A stretch of DNA of 64,000 bases, taken from Rheinheimera baltica DSM 14885. GTDB taxonomy: Bacteria > Pseudomonadota > Gammaproteobacteria > Enterobacterales > Alteromonadaceae. Location of the stretch: the NCBI RefSeq assembly GCF_000425345.1, contig NZ_KE384353.1, forward strand, positions 34,711-98,710, given 5' to 3'. Shown here piece by piece: positions 56,770 through 64,000 of this stretch. Each line of letters opens with the position of its first letter. The first letter of the stretch is position 1. A program made the position numbers and the translations under genes. The notes below the pieces were generated by a model. That model did not search any database. It was not told where the DNA came from and was given only the letters and a program-made list of their open reading frames with translations.

Positions 56770-57930
56770 TTAGCTTACCATTTCAATTGCCTGGCGAGCT
56801 ACGCGATACATTGCTTCTAGCGTGACTTTAAATACCCAGCGAATAAAGCGCACACTAAGTTCGGTAATTGTGGTTACCACTTTACCGGCAAATACCAGCA
56901 TGTGGCCTAGCAAGCCCATTACCTGTGTTTCAAATTGCGGCGACATAAGCGCGACTTTCTCAATCGTGGCGGCCAGGTAATCATAAAATGTCATTACACC
57001 GCTTACGCCCATTTGCACCGATACGGCCGTTAAGTATCCCGCATCTTTTAATAAGGTGATAAGTGCATGAGTTAGGCGTTCTTGCCAGTGCGTGCTAAAG
57101 CTGCATTCAAAACGACGTTCGTAAAACAATCGCACAGCTTTAACTGTGTCACCTTTGCGTTGTAAATCTTCCCATTGACCGCGAGACGTTATGACATAGC
57201 CAGGGTTTTCCATCATTGAGTGTGAGGAGATATTAATACCCGTTGCTGATGTTAACAGTACACTACTGCCGTTTAGAGGTGCATGATAAAACGGCCACAC
57301 AGGTACCATAGGCACAGGGTCATCACCGTGCAGGCAACGATAAATTTTATTAATGCTGCCAGATGACTTCATAGCAAAGTCATTTAAGCCAACTCGTGGT
57401 GCGCCAAATGTATATAGTGCTACACGATTACCAAAACGCTGTTTAATCCAAATAGCAGCAAGGCTGGCTAATGCGCCCCCTAAGCTGTGGCCTGCACAAT
57501 GAACTACGCCATTGCTGTTGGTATTCAGTAACGGAGCCAGTTGTTTCTCCAGTGCTGGCTGCATGCTCCTAAACACTTTTTGAAACCCGGAATGCACAGC
57601 ACTGTTATTATCGGCTGTGGCTAAACTGGCATTGGCGTTACTAAACCAGTCACGGCCACTTTTCATATTTGTGCCACGAATACCCAATGCAACATCACCG
57701 GTAAAATGACCTTTACCTTTGCCTATAATCGCAAAACCGGTTGTGCGGTTAAACAGCGTAGATATTACACTTCCTGAAGTGCCATGCACAACGCCACCTG
57801 TTTGACTGAAGTCAAAATGCTCTGTGATAAACCTTTTCCCTGCAGTGTAGTTTTGCCCGGCTTTTATATCCTGAGCTTCGTAGGGGGCTCGTGCCAGCCA
57901 TACTGCCGTTTTTGGGGTAATAGTCTTCAT
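56770..57930 (-). CDS. Class 3 lipase (fungal-lipase-like) with hydrophobic C-terminus
   Basis: The 386-residue protein is a lipase class 3 family member. The nucleophile elbow GHSLGGALASL has catalytic Ser149; catalytic Asp is in LHGDDPVPMVP and His in SSHSMMENPGY. The N-terminus (KTAVWLARAPYEAQDIKAG) has no signal peptide. The C-terminal 110 residues contain amphipathic or hydrophobic helices (VMTFYDYLAATIEKVALM, LLGHMLVFAGKVVTTITEL). This suits a toxic phospholipase that works on membranes of other cells. I start at ATG 57930, which has AAGGA upstream; the longer frame adds only 5 residues. Confidence 0.88.
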   Translation of the reverse strand: MKTITPKTAVWLARAPYEAQDIKAGQNYTAGKRFITEHFDFSQTGGVVHGTSGSVISTLFNRTTGFAIIGKGKGHFTGDVALGIRGTNMKSGRDWFSNANASLATADNNSAVHSGFQKVFRSMQPALEKQLAPLLNTNSNGVVHCAGHSLGGALASLAAIWIKQRFGNRVALYTFGAPRVGLNDFAMKSSGSINKIYRCLHGDDPVPMVPVWPFYHAPLNGSSVLLTSATGINISSHSMMENPGYVITSRGQWEDLQRKGDTVKAVRLFYERRFECSFSTHWQERLTHALITLLKDAGYLTAVSVQMGVSGVMTFYDYLAATIEKVALMSPQFETQVMGLLGHMLVFAGKVVTTITELSVRFIRWVFKVTLEAMYRVARQAIEMVS

Positions 57931-57957
57931 AATCCGTCCTTGCATATGGGGTGGGCA

Positions 57958-58569
57958 TTAAAAGCTTTCAATATTTTTTGCGTCTTCGTCTATTAGTCGT
58001 TGCAACTCTTCATTTGAGAATACTGCTGTGCCAGAGTGGGTGAATCGACATTTTGATGAAAATGCGGGCGCAATGTCTGACAGTTCAGGATCTTCCAGAT
58101 ACTTCAATTGCTCTGTTTTGGTGGCGGCTGCTAATTCGCATTGCATATCACTGAGTATCAGATCGAGGCTCCTGTAATTCAGGTGATTAAGGTTAGCGAT
58201 ACGAAAGACCAAATCTTGATTATCTTTGCTTGGATAATGCGTAACATAAAGTTCCATTGATACGCTGACATCAAATAAGACACGGCGAACTTTTTTGGTT
58301 TTCTGCGGAAAATGAAAACGACCGTTGTCATCCGTAGTTGTGCTGTCAAAGCGTTCTTCGCCTTCATAGTAAGACCTGCGCTTAACTTCTCTGTTCGTTA
58401 CAGGCTTACCATGTTCTGTGACCACACCCTTTATTTCAGGCGACCACTTAATTTCTGTTCGTTTTAACCAGCCAAACACCCCTGCCTCCACGTTAGTTGT
58501 TAACACAGAAAGTATTAGCCCTAAGCCAGCGGCCATTGCCTTGTTATAAAGAGGCTGCCATCCAAGCAT
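57958..58569 (-). CDS. DUF6795-like exported protein, first gene of lipase operon
   Basis: The 203-residue protein has an N-terminal hydrophobic segment (LYNKAMAAGLGLILSVLTT), likely a signal. A carboxypeptidase-regulatory-like domain follows (about 40-110: IKWSPEIKGVVTEHGKPVTN, TTDDNGRFHFP), typical of DUF6795. The tail is Glu/Asp rich and carries two Cys (MQCELAAA, SSKCRFTH). Related proteins sit near predicted type VI secretion or effector genes as I recall. It is 27 bp upstream of the lipase gene. Confidence 0.72.
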   Translation of the reverse strand: MLGWQPLYNKAMAAGLGLILSVLTTNVEAGVFGWLKRTEIKWSPEIKGVVTEHGKPVTNREVKRRSYYEGEERFDSTTTDDNGRFHFPQKTKKVRRVLFDVSVSMELYVTHYPSKDNQDLVFRIANLNHLNYRSLDLILSDMQCELAAATKTEQLKYLEDPELSDIAPAFSSKCRFTHSGTAVFSNEELQRLIDEDAKNIESF

Positions 58570-58933
58570 TACTACAATCCTGTTATTTATTTATGTCAGT
58601 ATTTTAATGTCGCATATATTAATGTCAAATATGTTTTTTTAATGTTAATTATATGAGTTTGATGTTTTTGATGCATGGAAGAAGGCTGGTAACACTATCG
58701 CGGTATGTTTCTAGAGAGGCTAGGGGCTTTGTTTATAAGGGCTGTGCTGCATAGTTACTACTATTAATTTTGATCTGATAATCATCTAGGCTAAGCATGC
58801 CTTGCATGGCCTACTAGTTAATCGCTATTTATAAACGTCATAAAGAGGGTCCAACGGGATTCTGAATTTTTTCACAAAAAGTGATTTAAAGTGTTGATAT
58901 TGTTATTATATAAATTGATTTAAATGATGTTAT

Positions 58934-59057
58934 TAGCCAGCGGTGCTCTACTCGATACTCGGCACTACCAAACTGAACGGCATCAATTCGAATGACTATC
59001 TGACTGCGGTTCTCAAACGTATCGGCAATCACCCCATCAACCGCATCGATGAGCTGT
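58934..59057 (+). pseudogene. IS66-family transposase TnpC, C-terminal remnant
   Basis: The frame reads LYSILGTTKLNGINSNDYL then TAVLKRIGNHPINRIDEL, which matches the conserved end of IS66 TnpC proteins (usually followed by LPW). The rest of the gene is missing upstream. The frame is broken by the Tn7-like end at 59055 and continues into it to a TAG at 59092. A few codons of the missing tail may continue at about 59459-59478, ending TAA. Confidence 0.75.
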
Positions 59058-59353
59058 GGTTGGACAAAATAGTTCTAAAGTGGACAAAATAGATCTAAAT
59101 TGATGTTTCATTAGGTTTTCGTAACATACTGATAAACCTTGTCATCTTGCTTTAGTTGGGTGTTTAATCTTCCTCTTACAGATAAAAATCACTCAATTTA
59201 CTTTAAAACTATTTTGTCGTAAGTTCAGGCATTTCAGCCAAAATATGCCGCCTGTAGCTCAATTCACTTTAGAACTATTTTGGCAATAAACATGAGCTAC
59301 TGCCGTGGAACATCGACTTAGCGTCACAACCTGGCGACGCCATTTAAGACACT

Positions 59354-59382
59354 AAGTGTCCACTAAAAATAAGTGGACACTT
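59354..59382. repeat. Inverted repeat inside the Tn7-like segment
   Basis: AAGTGTCCACT and AGTGGACACTT (11-bp perfect arms) enclose 7 bases. It could be the end of another insertion sequence or a hairpin. It is unrelated in sequence to the TnsB-like sites. Confidence 0.5.
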
Positions 59383-59394
59383 AAATTAGAGCAT

Positions 59395-59420
59395 CAACCT
59401 GTGATCGCCGGACGCTTACT
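59395..59420. mobile_element. IS66-type right terminal sequence
   Basis: GTGATCGCCGGACGCTTAC ends at 59420; its reverse complement begins GTAAGCGTCC, the typical start of IS66-family terminal repeats. It interrupts a TnsB-like site at the right end (the following CTATTTTGTCC belongs to a Tn7-like repeat). A similar, diverged sequence (ACCACCGCCAGACGCATC) lies at about 59489-59506. Confidence 0.5.
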
Positions 59421-59622
59421 CTATTTTGTCCATTTAAGAACTATCTTGTCATCCCACAGCCAAGCCAACAAGTAAGAACTCATATTGACCACCGCCAGAC
59501 GCATCAATACCCTGAAATTACTCTCTACTTAAAAGTGAAAATCGGCTAGACCTAAAAGAATTCCAGATAAGGATATGTTGAACTTTGCTAGAAATTAAAT
59601 AGCAAAGATCAACACGGCCAAC

Positions 59623-61317
59623 TTAAACTAAAAACTTATTAAGATTTGCGTGTAAATCTATTACGCGTTTCGCAATAGTTGTATTGGCATCCGATGTGGC
59701 TCTGGCTCCTTCTGCAGTTATTTCTGCAAGGGTACTAATTCTATGCAAGTTTTTGTTCACTTCTTCTGCAACAGAAGATTGCTCTTCTGCCGCCGTGGCG
59801 ATAGTGATATTTAAATCTGATATTTGCAAAACTGAGTGAGAAGCTTCCTCAAATGTTTGACTGGTTTTTGCAATGTATTCTAGACAGGAATTTGCGCTTT
59901 CACTTCCTTTATTCATACTTGTCACAGCGTTGTTAGCTTCCGTTTTGAGTCTGGTAAGTAATTCTTGAATATCAACCGTAGAGTTTTGAGTGCGTTGTGC
60001 TAGCGTTCTGACTTCGTCTGCAACAACTGCGAACCCGCGCCCACTTTCACCGGCACGAGCGGCCTCAATGGCTGCATTTAGTGCTAATAAGTTAGTCTGC
60101 GCAGCGATACCCTGGATAGACTCCAAGACATTGCCAATATTGTTGGTTTCTTCAACCAAGCCTTTAATAACCTTTGATGCTTCGCCTACTTCTTCTGACA
60201 ACTGCTTAATTAATAATTGTGTGTCTGCGGCGACTTTCTTTCCTTCATTGACTTTACTGGTCACTTGTTGCGTCACTTCTGCTGCATTTGCGGCACTTTT
60301 TGCTACATCCTGAGTGGTTGAACTCATTTCATTCACCGCTGCGGCAACCATTTCGGTTTCGATTCTTTGCTGCTCTACATTAGTTAGCGTTTCACGCATT
60401 GACTTCATGGCGATCTCAGATGAACGACCAAGTTCATCAGCGTGCGAATTTGTTGTTCCGATTAATACTCTAAGCGTGTCTAAAAAATTATTGAATGTTC
60501 TTGCAACATCGCCTGTTTCATCTTTGGAATTATCATTGAGCCTAACGGTCAGATCGCCATCACCACCAGCAATTTCAGTTAAACGACTGGACAGGAGTTT
60601 AATCGGGTTAGTAATTGAACGACCAATCACGTAGGGCAGGAAAGCGCCAATTAGAAGTGCGATGACGCCCACTATAGCAATCAACAGAATTCCGGCTTGT
60701 TCGTCGCTTTCAGCTTGAAGTGAAGCAGCTAGAGTAAACTCTTGCACTTCGTGCAAAAGAGTAGTGAGTTCGCGCTGGATCTCATCATCTAGAGCTTCTA
60801 GCTCGTGACCTTTTTTGGCAAGTTGTGAAAGCGGAATTGAGTCAACCTGCTCTACAATTTTCTTAAGCTCAGCACTAAATTGTGAAGTGCGGTTTTGTAT
60901 GTCTCGTAAAGCATTTTGCACTTTAAGAAACTCCGCCTTTACTTCCTTACTGTGCATGTTTTCGGCTGCACTGGCGGCAAAGGAGATAGCGTCACTCACT
61001 TCGTCATTTAGCTTTTGGTCTAACTGTTTTAGGTAGGCAATAAGGGGAGAAAGGTTACTATGAAGTTCAGATTGGTCTGAAGCGTTTAAAGCTACACTAA
61101 ATAAAAGTCTTTCAAACACTATAGCTTGCTGCAATTGATGCTCAGTGATTTGAGTAATTTTGCCTGTTAAAGGAATGTCACGTTCCGCAATATCTACTAG
61201 TTCAACACCGATTTTATTCATTTGAACGATGGCTACAACGACAACTGCAAGTAACAATCCTACCTGAATGAATCCAAGCGCATATATTTTCTGACAGATT
61301 TTTAAGTTTGCGAACAT
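59623..61317 (-). CDS. Methyl-accepting chemotaxis protein, co-operonic with BLUF photoreceptor
   Basis: The 564-residue receptor has a first helix (about 10-33) and a helical periplasmic region (about 35-215) that fits a four-helix-bundle or HBM-like sensor. A second helix ([20 protein letters not shown]), HAMP and a signalling coiled coil follow. The tip [19 protein letters not shown] and [18 protein letters not shown] is intact. There is no C-terminal pentapeptide. The gene starts 5 bp after the BLUF gene, so both are on one message. A light-sensing input through the BLUF protein is a strong inference. Confidence 0.93.
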   Translation of the reverse strand: MFANLKICQKIYALGFIQVGLLLAVVVVAIVQMNKIGVELVDIAERDIPLTGKITQITEHQLQQAIVFERLLFSVALNASDQSELHSNLSPLIAYLKQLDQKLNDEVSDAISFAASAAENMHSKEVKAEFLKVQNALRDIQNRTSQFSAELKKIVEQVDSIPLSQLAKKGHELEALDDEIQRELTTLLHEVQEFTLAASLQAESDEQAGILLIAIVGVIALLIGAFLPYVIGRSITNPIKLLSSRLTEIAGGDGDLTVRLNDNSKDETGDVARTFNNFLDTLRVLIGTTNSHADELGRSSEIAMKSMRETLTNVEQQRIETEMVAAAVNEMSSTTQDVAKSAANAAEVTQQVTSKVNEGKKVAADTQLLIKQLSEEVGEASKVIKGLVEETNNIGNVLESIQGIAAQTNLLALNAAIEAARAGESGRGFAVVADEVRTLAQRTQNSTVDIQELLTRLKTEANNAVTSMNKGSESANSCLEYIAKTSQTFEEASHSVLQISDLNITIATAAEEQSSVAEEVNKNLHRISTLAEITAEGARATSDANTTIAKRVIDLHANLNKFLV

Positions 61318-61322
61318 ATTAG

Positions 61323-61763
61323 TTACCCCTTATCCAGGTCTGTGGCCTGATTCTTTCTAAAATAGTTCATCAGCTCTAGTGCGAAACTGGGTTTTTGTTC
61401 CAGGTAGTCAGAACGGTCTGTTTGAACCAGGAAGTCAGAATACCCATCTAGGTTGATCATCGGGAAGTCAGCCAAATTCTTAAAGCCCATTTTCCAGTCC
61501 GGGAAACTGCGCTTGTCAATTTGACTTTCTCCCAAAAGGTTCACTCGGGTGTGACGCGGATCTTTGCTGATGAGTTGGTAAAGAGACTGTACTTTTTGCT
61601 TGTCTCCTTCCAATACCTGTATAAAAGTGCCATAGCCATCGTATAGCATTAAACCCGTTATTCCTTTGCTTTTATTATTTTTTCTGAATTGAACAAGCAT
61701 GGCTTTTAGCTCAGCTTCACTGAATCGGCTTTGTGCTTTACTAACATATATGAGTTCTATCAT
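61323..61763 (-). CDS. BLUF-domain blue-light photoreceptor
   Basis: The 146-residue FAD-binding BLUF protein has conserved residues in place: Tyr6 (LIYVSKA), the Asn near 29-30 ([16 protein letters not shown]) and Gln49 (GTFIQVLEG). [12 protein letters not shown] and FPDWKMGF follow. It is a stand-alone (short) BLUF with a C-terminal helix and no fused output domain, so it must signal through a partner. The chemoreceptor 5 bp downstream is the obvious candidate. Confidence 0.95.
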   Translation of the reverse strand: MIELIYVSKAQSRFSEAELKAMLVQFRKNNKSKGITGLMLYDGYGTFIQVLEGDKQKVQSLYQLISKDPRHTRVNLLGESQIDKRSFPDWKMGFKNLADFPMINLDGYSDFLVQTDRSDYLEQKPSFALELMNYFRKNQATDLDKG

Positions 61764-61931
61764 TGCTCTCTATCCTATACTGTTATAACCATGAACATTC
61801 CGAACAATATTCGATCGTTAAGCTCCGATCGTTTTGCCTAACATTTAATTAAAGAACTTTTAACGCAGCTTGAGAAGTTTTTAAGATTCAATTAGTTTTC
61901 AAACCACCTATCTCATTCAGACAATACGTCT

Positions 61932-62399
61932 TTAAAACGGCCTAATAAGCGCAACACCAAAAACATAAGCCTGATGGCCATCAATAAAATCCACTGCAAT
62001 AGTTGGTGCAAGCCCAAAATCGCCGATGTGGTAATCATAGCTTGCAGTTAGTCGATACAAGTCTTCGATGTGAGGGTGAGTACCGCCAATCTTTTCTTCA
62101 CCTAAACCAGCGCCTACGCGGAAATTCTTAAAAGGATGATAGAAGACTTCTGCAACTTTTACTGTCACACCATCTCCATGATGAGCATCATTGATTTTTT
62201 CATAAACAAAACCGACTCCCCACTCCTGGTTAAATTTGTATTCATATTCAAATCCAAAGGTGAATTCAGTTTCACTTTCTGCATGGGTGTAGCCAACAAA
62301 AATCCCTGGATTATGATGGAAGAAGTCTTCCGCTGCTCTTGCTTGGCTAGAGAGTGAAATAACAACTATAGAAGCAAATAGATTTATGTGACGTACCAT
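61932..62399 (-). CDS. Small outer-membrane beta-barrel protein, unknown
   Basis: The 155-residue protein has a signal peptide (MVRHINLFASIVVISLSSQARA). The mature region of alternating aromatic/polar strands (GIFVGYTHAESETEFTFGFEY, EWGVGFVYEKIND, FRVGAGLGEEKIGG, AYVFGVALIRPF) ends in a terminal Phe, as expected of an eight-stranded outer-membrane barrel. I recognise no specific family. It is separate from the BLUF operon (168-bp gap). Confidence 0.75.
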   Translation of the reverse strand: MVRHINLFASIVVISLSSQARAAEDFFHHNPGIFVGYTHAESETEFTFGFEYEYKFNQEWGVGFVYEKINDAHHGDGVTVKVAEVFYHPFKNFRVGAGLGEEKIGGTHPHIEDLYRLTASYDYHIGDFGLAPTIAVDFIDGHQAYVFGVALIRPF

Positions 62400-62561
62400 T
62401 AAAAAAATCCTTATGTTTTCAAGTCAAATCGCCAATTTCAAGTCAGTGTACTAGTCAACAAATAAATGTACATCAGACAAAAATATAAGAAAGGTAAAGT
62501 ATAGCATACCTGAGGAATCTCCACAAATGGTGTAGGTAAAACAAATAGTTAGGCGATAAGG

Positions 62562-62626
62562 GAACATTCATGGCAGTTCCTGATCTTCCGCTATAAAAAT
62601 TAACCGGAAGCACGCCATGAATGTTC
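62562..62626 (+). promoter_or_regulatory. Hairpin sequestering the IS4 transposase start
   Basis: GAACATTCATGGC (62562-62574) is the exact reverse complement of GCCATGAATGTTC (62614-62626), and CTTCCG/CGGAAG pairs inside. The ATG of the transposase frame (62617) lies in the 3' arm. Such hairpins limit transposase translation from read-through transcripts in IS10/IS4-type elements. Confidence 0.55.
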
Positions 62627-62983
62627 AACGAATGCTCGCCGATTTTCTCTCATTTGTCATTCCAAAAAGCATCCATAAAACCAAAATGGCGTCACTTTGC
62701 GCATCGTTGCAAAGTTTGGTCACTAACGGCAAATGCACGGTCACTGCCATCGGTTGCGGCATTCAAAGTGCCGCCAATGAAAAACACTGTATTAAAAGAG
62801 CAGATAGACTGCTAAGCAACGATGCTTTTCAGGCCGACATTCCGCTGATTTATGTGGCACTAACCAAAGCATTAATCCAAACTAAACAGCCACTTATCTT
62901 GGTTGATTGGAGTAACGCCGACAAAAAAAAGAGTCACTTTATCTTGCGTGCCAGCCTCGCACTCGAAGGCCGCTCATTGACCA
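62617..62983 (+). pseudogene. IS4-family transposase, N-terminal fragment
   Basis: The frame MNVQRMLADFLSFVIPKSIH with ILVDWSNAD (first catalytic Asp of the DDE triad) and LEGRSLT matches the N-terminal third of an IS4-family transposase. It stops matching after GRSLT at about 62983, where the ISAs1-type element begins, and continues only as junk to a stop at 63030. It has been truncated by the neighbouring insertion. Confidence 0.8.
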
Positions 62984-64000
62984 GGGCAAGATCACGAACA
63001 TTTAGCACGGACTTTAGCATAACTGATTGACCGAGATCTTCAGCTGTGATCAGATACTGGCTTTTACGCGGAGCCGGTTAATGAACATCGATATTTTTGC
63101 AGAGCACTTTTCAGAATTAGAAGACCCAAGGCAAGCTGCTAAGGTCGTTTACCCCTTGTTTGACGTAGTGTTTTTAACGCTTTGCGCAGTCATTGCTGGC
63201 TGTGAGGGCTGGGAAGATATTGAAGATTTCGGTGAAAACCGCTTTGACTGGCTGCAAGAACATGGTTTTTTCAAACTGGGCTTGCCGGTACACGACACCA
63301 TCGCGCGGGTGATGTCATTGCTGGACAGTGAAGCCTTACAGCGCTGCTTTGCCAGTTGGATGCAGGCTTGTACAGAACTGACTGATGGTCAGGTAGTAGC
63401 GATTGACGGTAAAACGCTGCGCGGCTCCTACAACAGGGAAGACCGCTGCTCTTCTATTCATATGGTTAGCGCCTTTGCCAGCGCCAATGACGTGGTAATG
63501 GGCCAGGTTAAAACGGACGAGAAGAGCAACGAAATTACGGCGATACCTCAGCTACTTAACTTGCTGGAGCTTAAAGGATGCCTGGTCAGTTGGGATGCCA
63601 TGGGATGCCAGAAAGAGATAGCGCAGCAGATAGTAGATAAAGAAGCAGATTACCTGCTAACGGTTAAAGGCAACCAAGGGCAGCTGCACGATGCAGTAAA
63701 ACAAGTCTTTGCGGGTAAAGCGCATAAAGACAGTGCAGCACAGTCACTGGAAAAGAACCGTGGGCGTCTGGAGTACCGTGAATTCCAGGTCTGTCCGGCC
63801 AGCGAATTGCCGGAAAAACTCAAAGCCACCTGGCCAGCGCTGACAACCTTAGGCATGGCAACGACTTACCGGGTGGAAAAGCACAAGCGTGCGGTGTTAG
63901 AGCAACGTTATTTTATCAGCTCAGCCGCGCTTGGCGCCGAGCGGCTATCCCGTGCAGTGCGAGAGCATTGGGGTATTGAAAACCAGCTGCACTGGGTGCT
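62984..64000 (+). mobile_element. ISAs1-family insertion sequence (left part, cut by window edge)
   Basis: This is the start of an insertion sequence that truncates the IS4 transposase frame at about 62983 and contains the transposase gene described separately. The boundary is inferred from where IS4 similarity ends. The left terminal repeat would begin near CAGGGCAAGATCACGAAC. The right end is outside the window. Confidence 0.65.
63081..64000 (+). CDS. ISAs1-family transposase (partial, runs off the window)
   Basis: The + strand frame is open from ATG 63081 to the last base (over 306 residues). It matches ISAs1-family DDE transposases: a DDE_Tnp_1-associated N-terminus (FSELEDPRQ, LFDVVFLTLCAVIAGCEGW), the IDGKTLRGSYN motif with the first catalytic Asp, WDAMGCQKEIA with the second, VKGNQ, and ENQLHWVL near the missing third acidic residue. 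No frameshift is visible. Confidence 0.92.
   Translation, partial: MNIDIFAEHFSELEDPRQAAKVVYPLFDVVFLTLCAVIAGCEGWEDIEDFGENRFDWLQEHGFFKLGLPVHDTIARVMSLLDSEALQRCFASWMQACTELTDGQVVAIDGKTLRGSYNREDRCSSIHMVSAFASANDVVMGQVKTDEKSNEITAIPQLLNLLELKGCLVSWDAMGCQKEIAQQIVDKEADYLLTVKGNQGQLHDAVKQVFAGKAHKDSAAQSLEKNRGRLEYREFQVCPASELPEKLKATWPALTTLGMATTYRVEKHKRAVLEQRYFISSAALGAERLSRAVREHWGIENQLHWV

Larger units (their letters stand above)
59055..59458. mobile_element. Mini Tn7-like element (paired ends with TnsB-like repeats, no genes)
   Basis: The left end is TGTGGTTGGACAAAATAGTT at 59055, then a second site TGGACAAAATAGATCTAAAT at 59081. The right end in reverse complement reads TGTGGGATGACAAGATAGTT from 59458. Two more inverted sites occur at 59193-59218 and 59260-59285 (reverse complements contain ACAAAATAGTTTTAAAG and CCAAAATAGTTCTAAAG). 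In Tn7 the ends begin TGTGGG and carry repeated TnsB sites of the form ACAAAATAGATCTAAAC. No transposase is inside. No 5-bp target duplication is seen at the flanks (TGAGC / GCCAA). Confidence 0.7.
58570..59622. other. Mobile-element debris between lipase operon and chemoreceptor
   Basis: This roughly 1 kb stretch without intact genes contains an IS66 tnpC remnant, a Tn7-like mini-element, IS66-type terminal sequence and the chemoreceptor downstream region. The first 360 bases (to about 58930) are AT-rich and show no gene; they should hold the lipase operon promoter. Confidence 0.7.

Overview
The window looks like a chromosomal segment of a gammaproteobacterium from the Alteromonadales/Chromatiaceae border (Rheinheimera, Arsukibacterium or Alishewanella type). 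The reasons are the moderate GC content, the many RND pumps and chemoreceptors, the KatG, YgiQ, RlmC and RlmJ sequences, the alpha-2-macroglobulin/PbpC pair, and the mixture of Shewanella-, Pseudomonas- and Vibrio-like families. The genus is an inference. I saw no rRNA, tRNA, prophage or CRISPR array.

Region 1 (1-15 kb), envelope transport. The tail of an RND adaptor is followed by two RND permeases with overlapping genes (an MdtABC-like layout). A six-helix GDT1/TMEM165-type cation transporter follows, and its leader carries a convincing yybP-ykoY (Mn2+) riboswitch with its own terminator. Then come a small DUF4870 membrane protein, a DPP III-like zinc lipoprotein, a second RND adaptor/permease pair, and a CbiM-like membrane protein.

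Region 2 (15-29 kb), sensing and stress. It begins with a BlaI-type repressor and an M56 peptidase fused to a TonB C-terminal domain, behind a 16-bp perfect inverted repeat. Next are a dCache chemoreceptor, YbaK, KatG, a diguanylate cyclase with a periplasmic solute-binding domain, a NYN nuclease-like protein, and a divergent GST / WYL-regulator pair. The last block is an NTF2/beta-lactamase-fold hydrolase followed by a membrane protein, an ECF sigma factor and a tiny membrane protein.

Region 3 (29-38 kb) mixes small genes. It holds YajD, an SrpA-type catalase with a cytochrome b (the catalase signal peptide is out of frame by one base), an EF-hand protein, a HutD-like remnant, a Sel1-like protein, a lipase, several unknown membrane proteins, and a HigBA-like toxin-antitoxin cassette flanked by similar palindromic repeats.

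Region 4 (38-56 kb) is mostly housekeeping or conserved: YgiQ, ThpR, a 1945-residue alpha-2-macroglobulin with PbpC (periplasmic defence and repair), RlmC, an isochorismatase-fold hydrolase, an esterase, RlmJ and a serine hydrolase.

Region 5 (56-64 kb) is accessory. A four-gene operon (DUF6795-like protein, class 3 lipase, two small membrane proteins) may be a lipase effector with partners. About 1 kb of mobile-element debris follows, including a 404-bp segment bounded by inverted Tn7-type ends with TnsB-like repeats but no transposase, lying in an IS66 remnant. Then come a BLUF blue-light photoreceptor in an operon with a chemoreceptor, a small beta-barrel, a broken IS4-family transposase, and an ISAs1-family element that runs off the end. 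The most unusual items are the mini Tn7-like element, the BLUF-chemoreceptor pair and the lipase operon.
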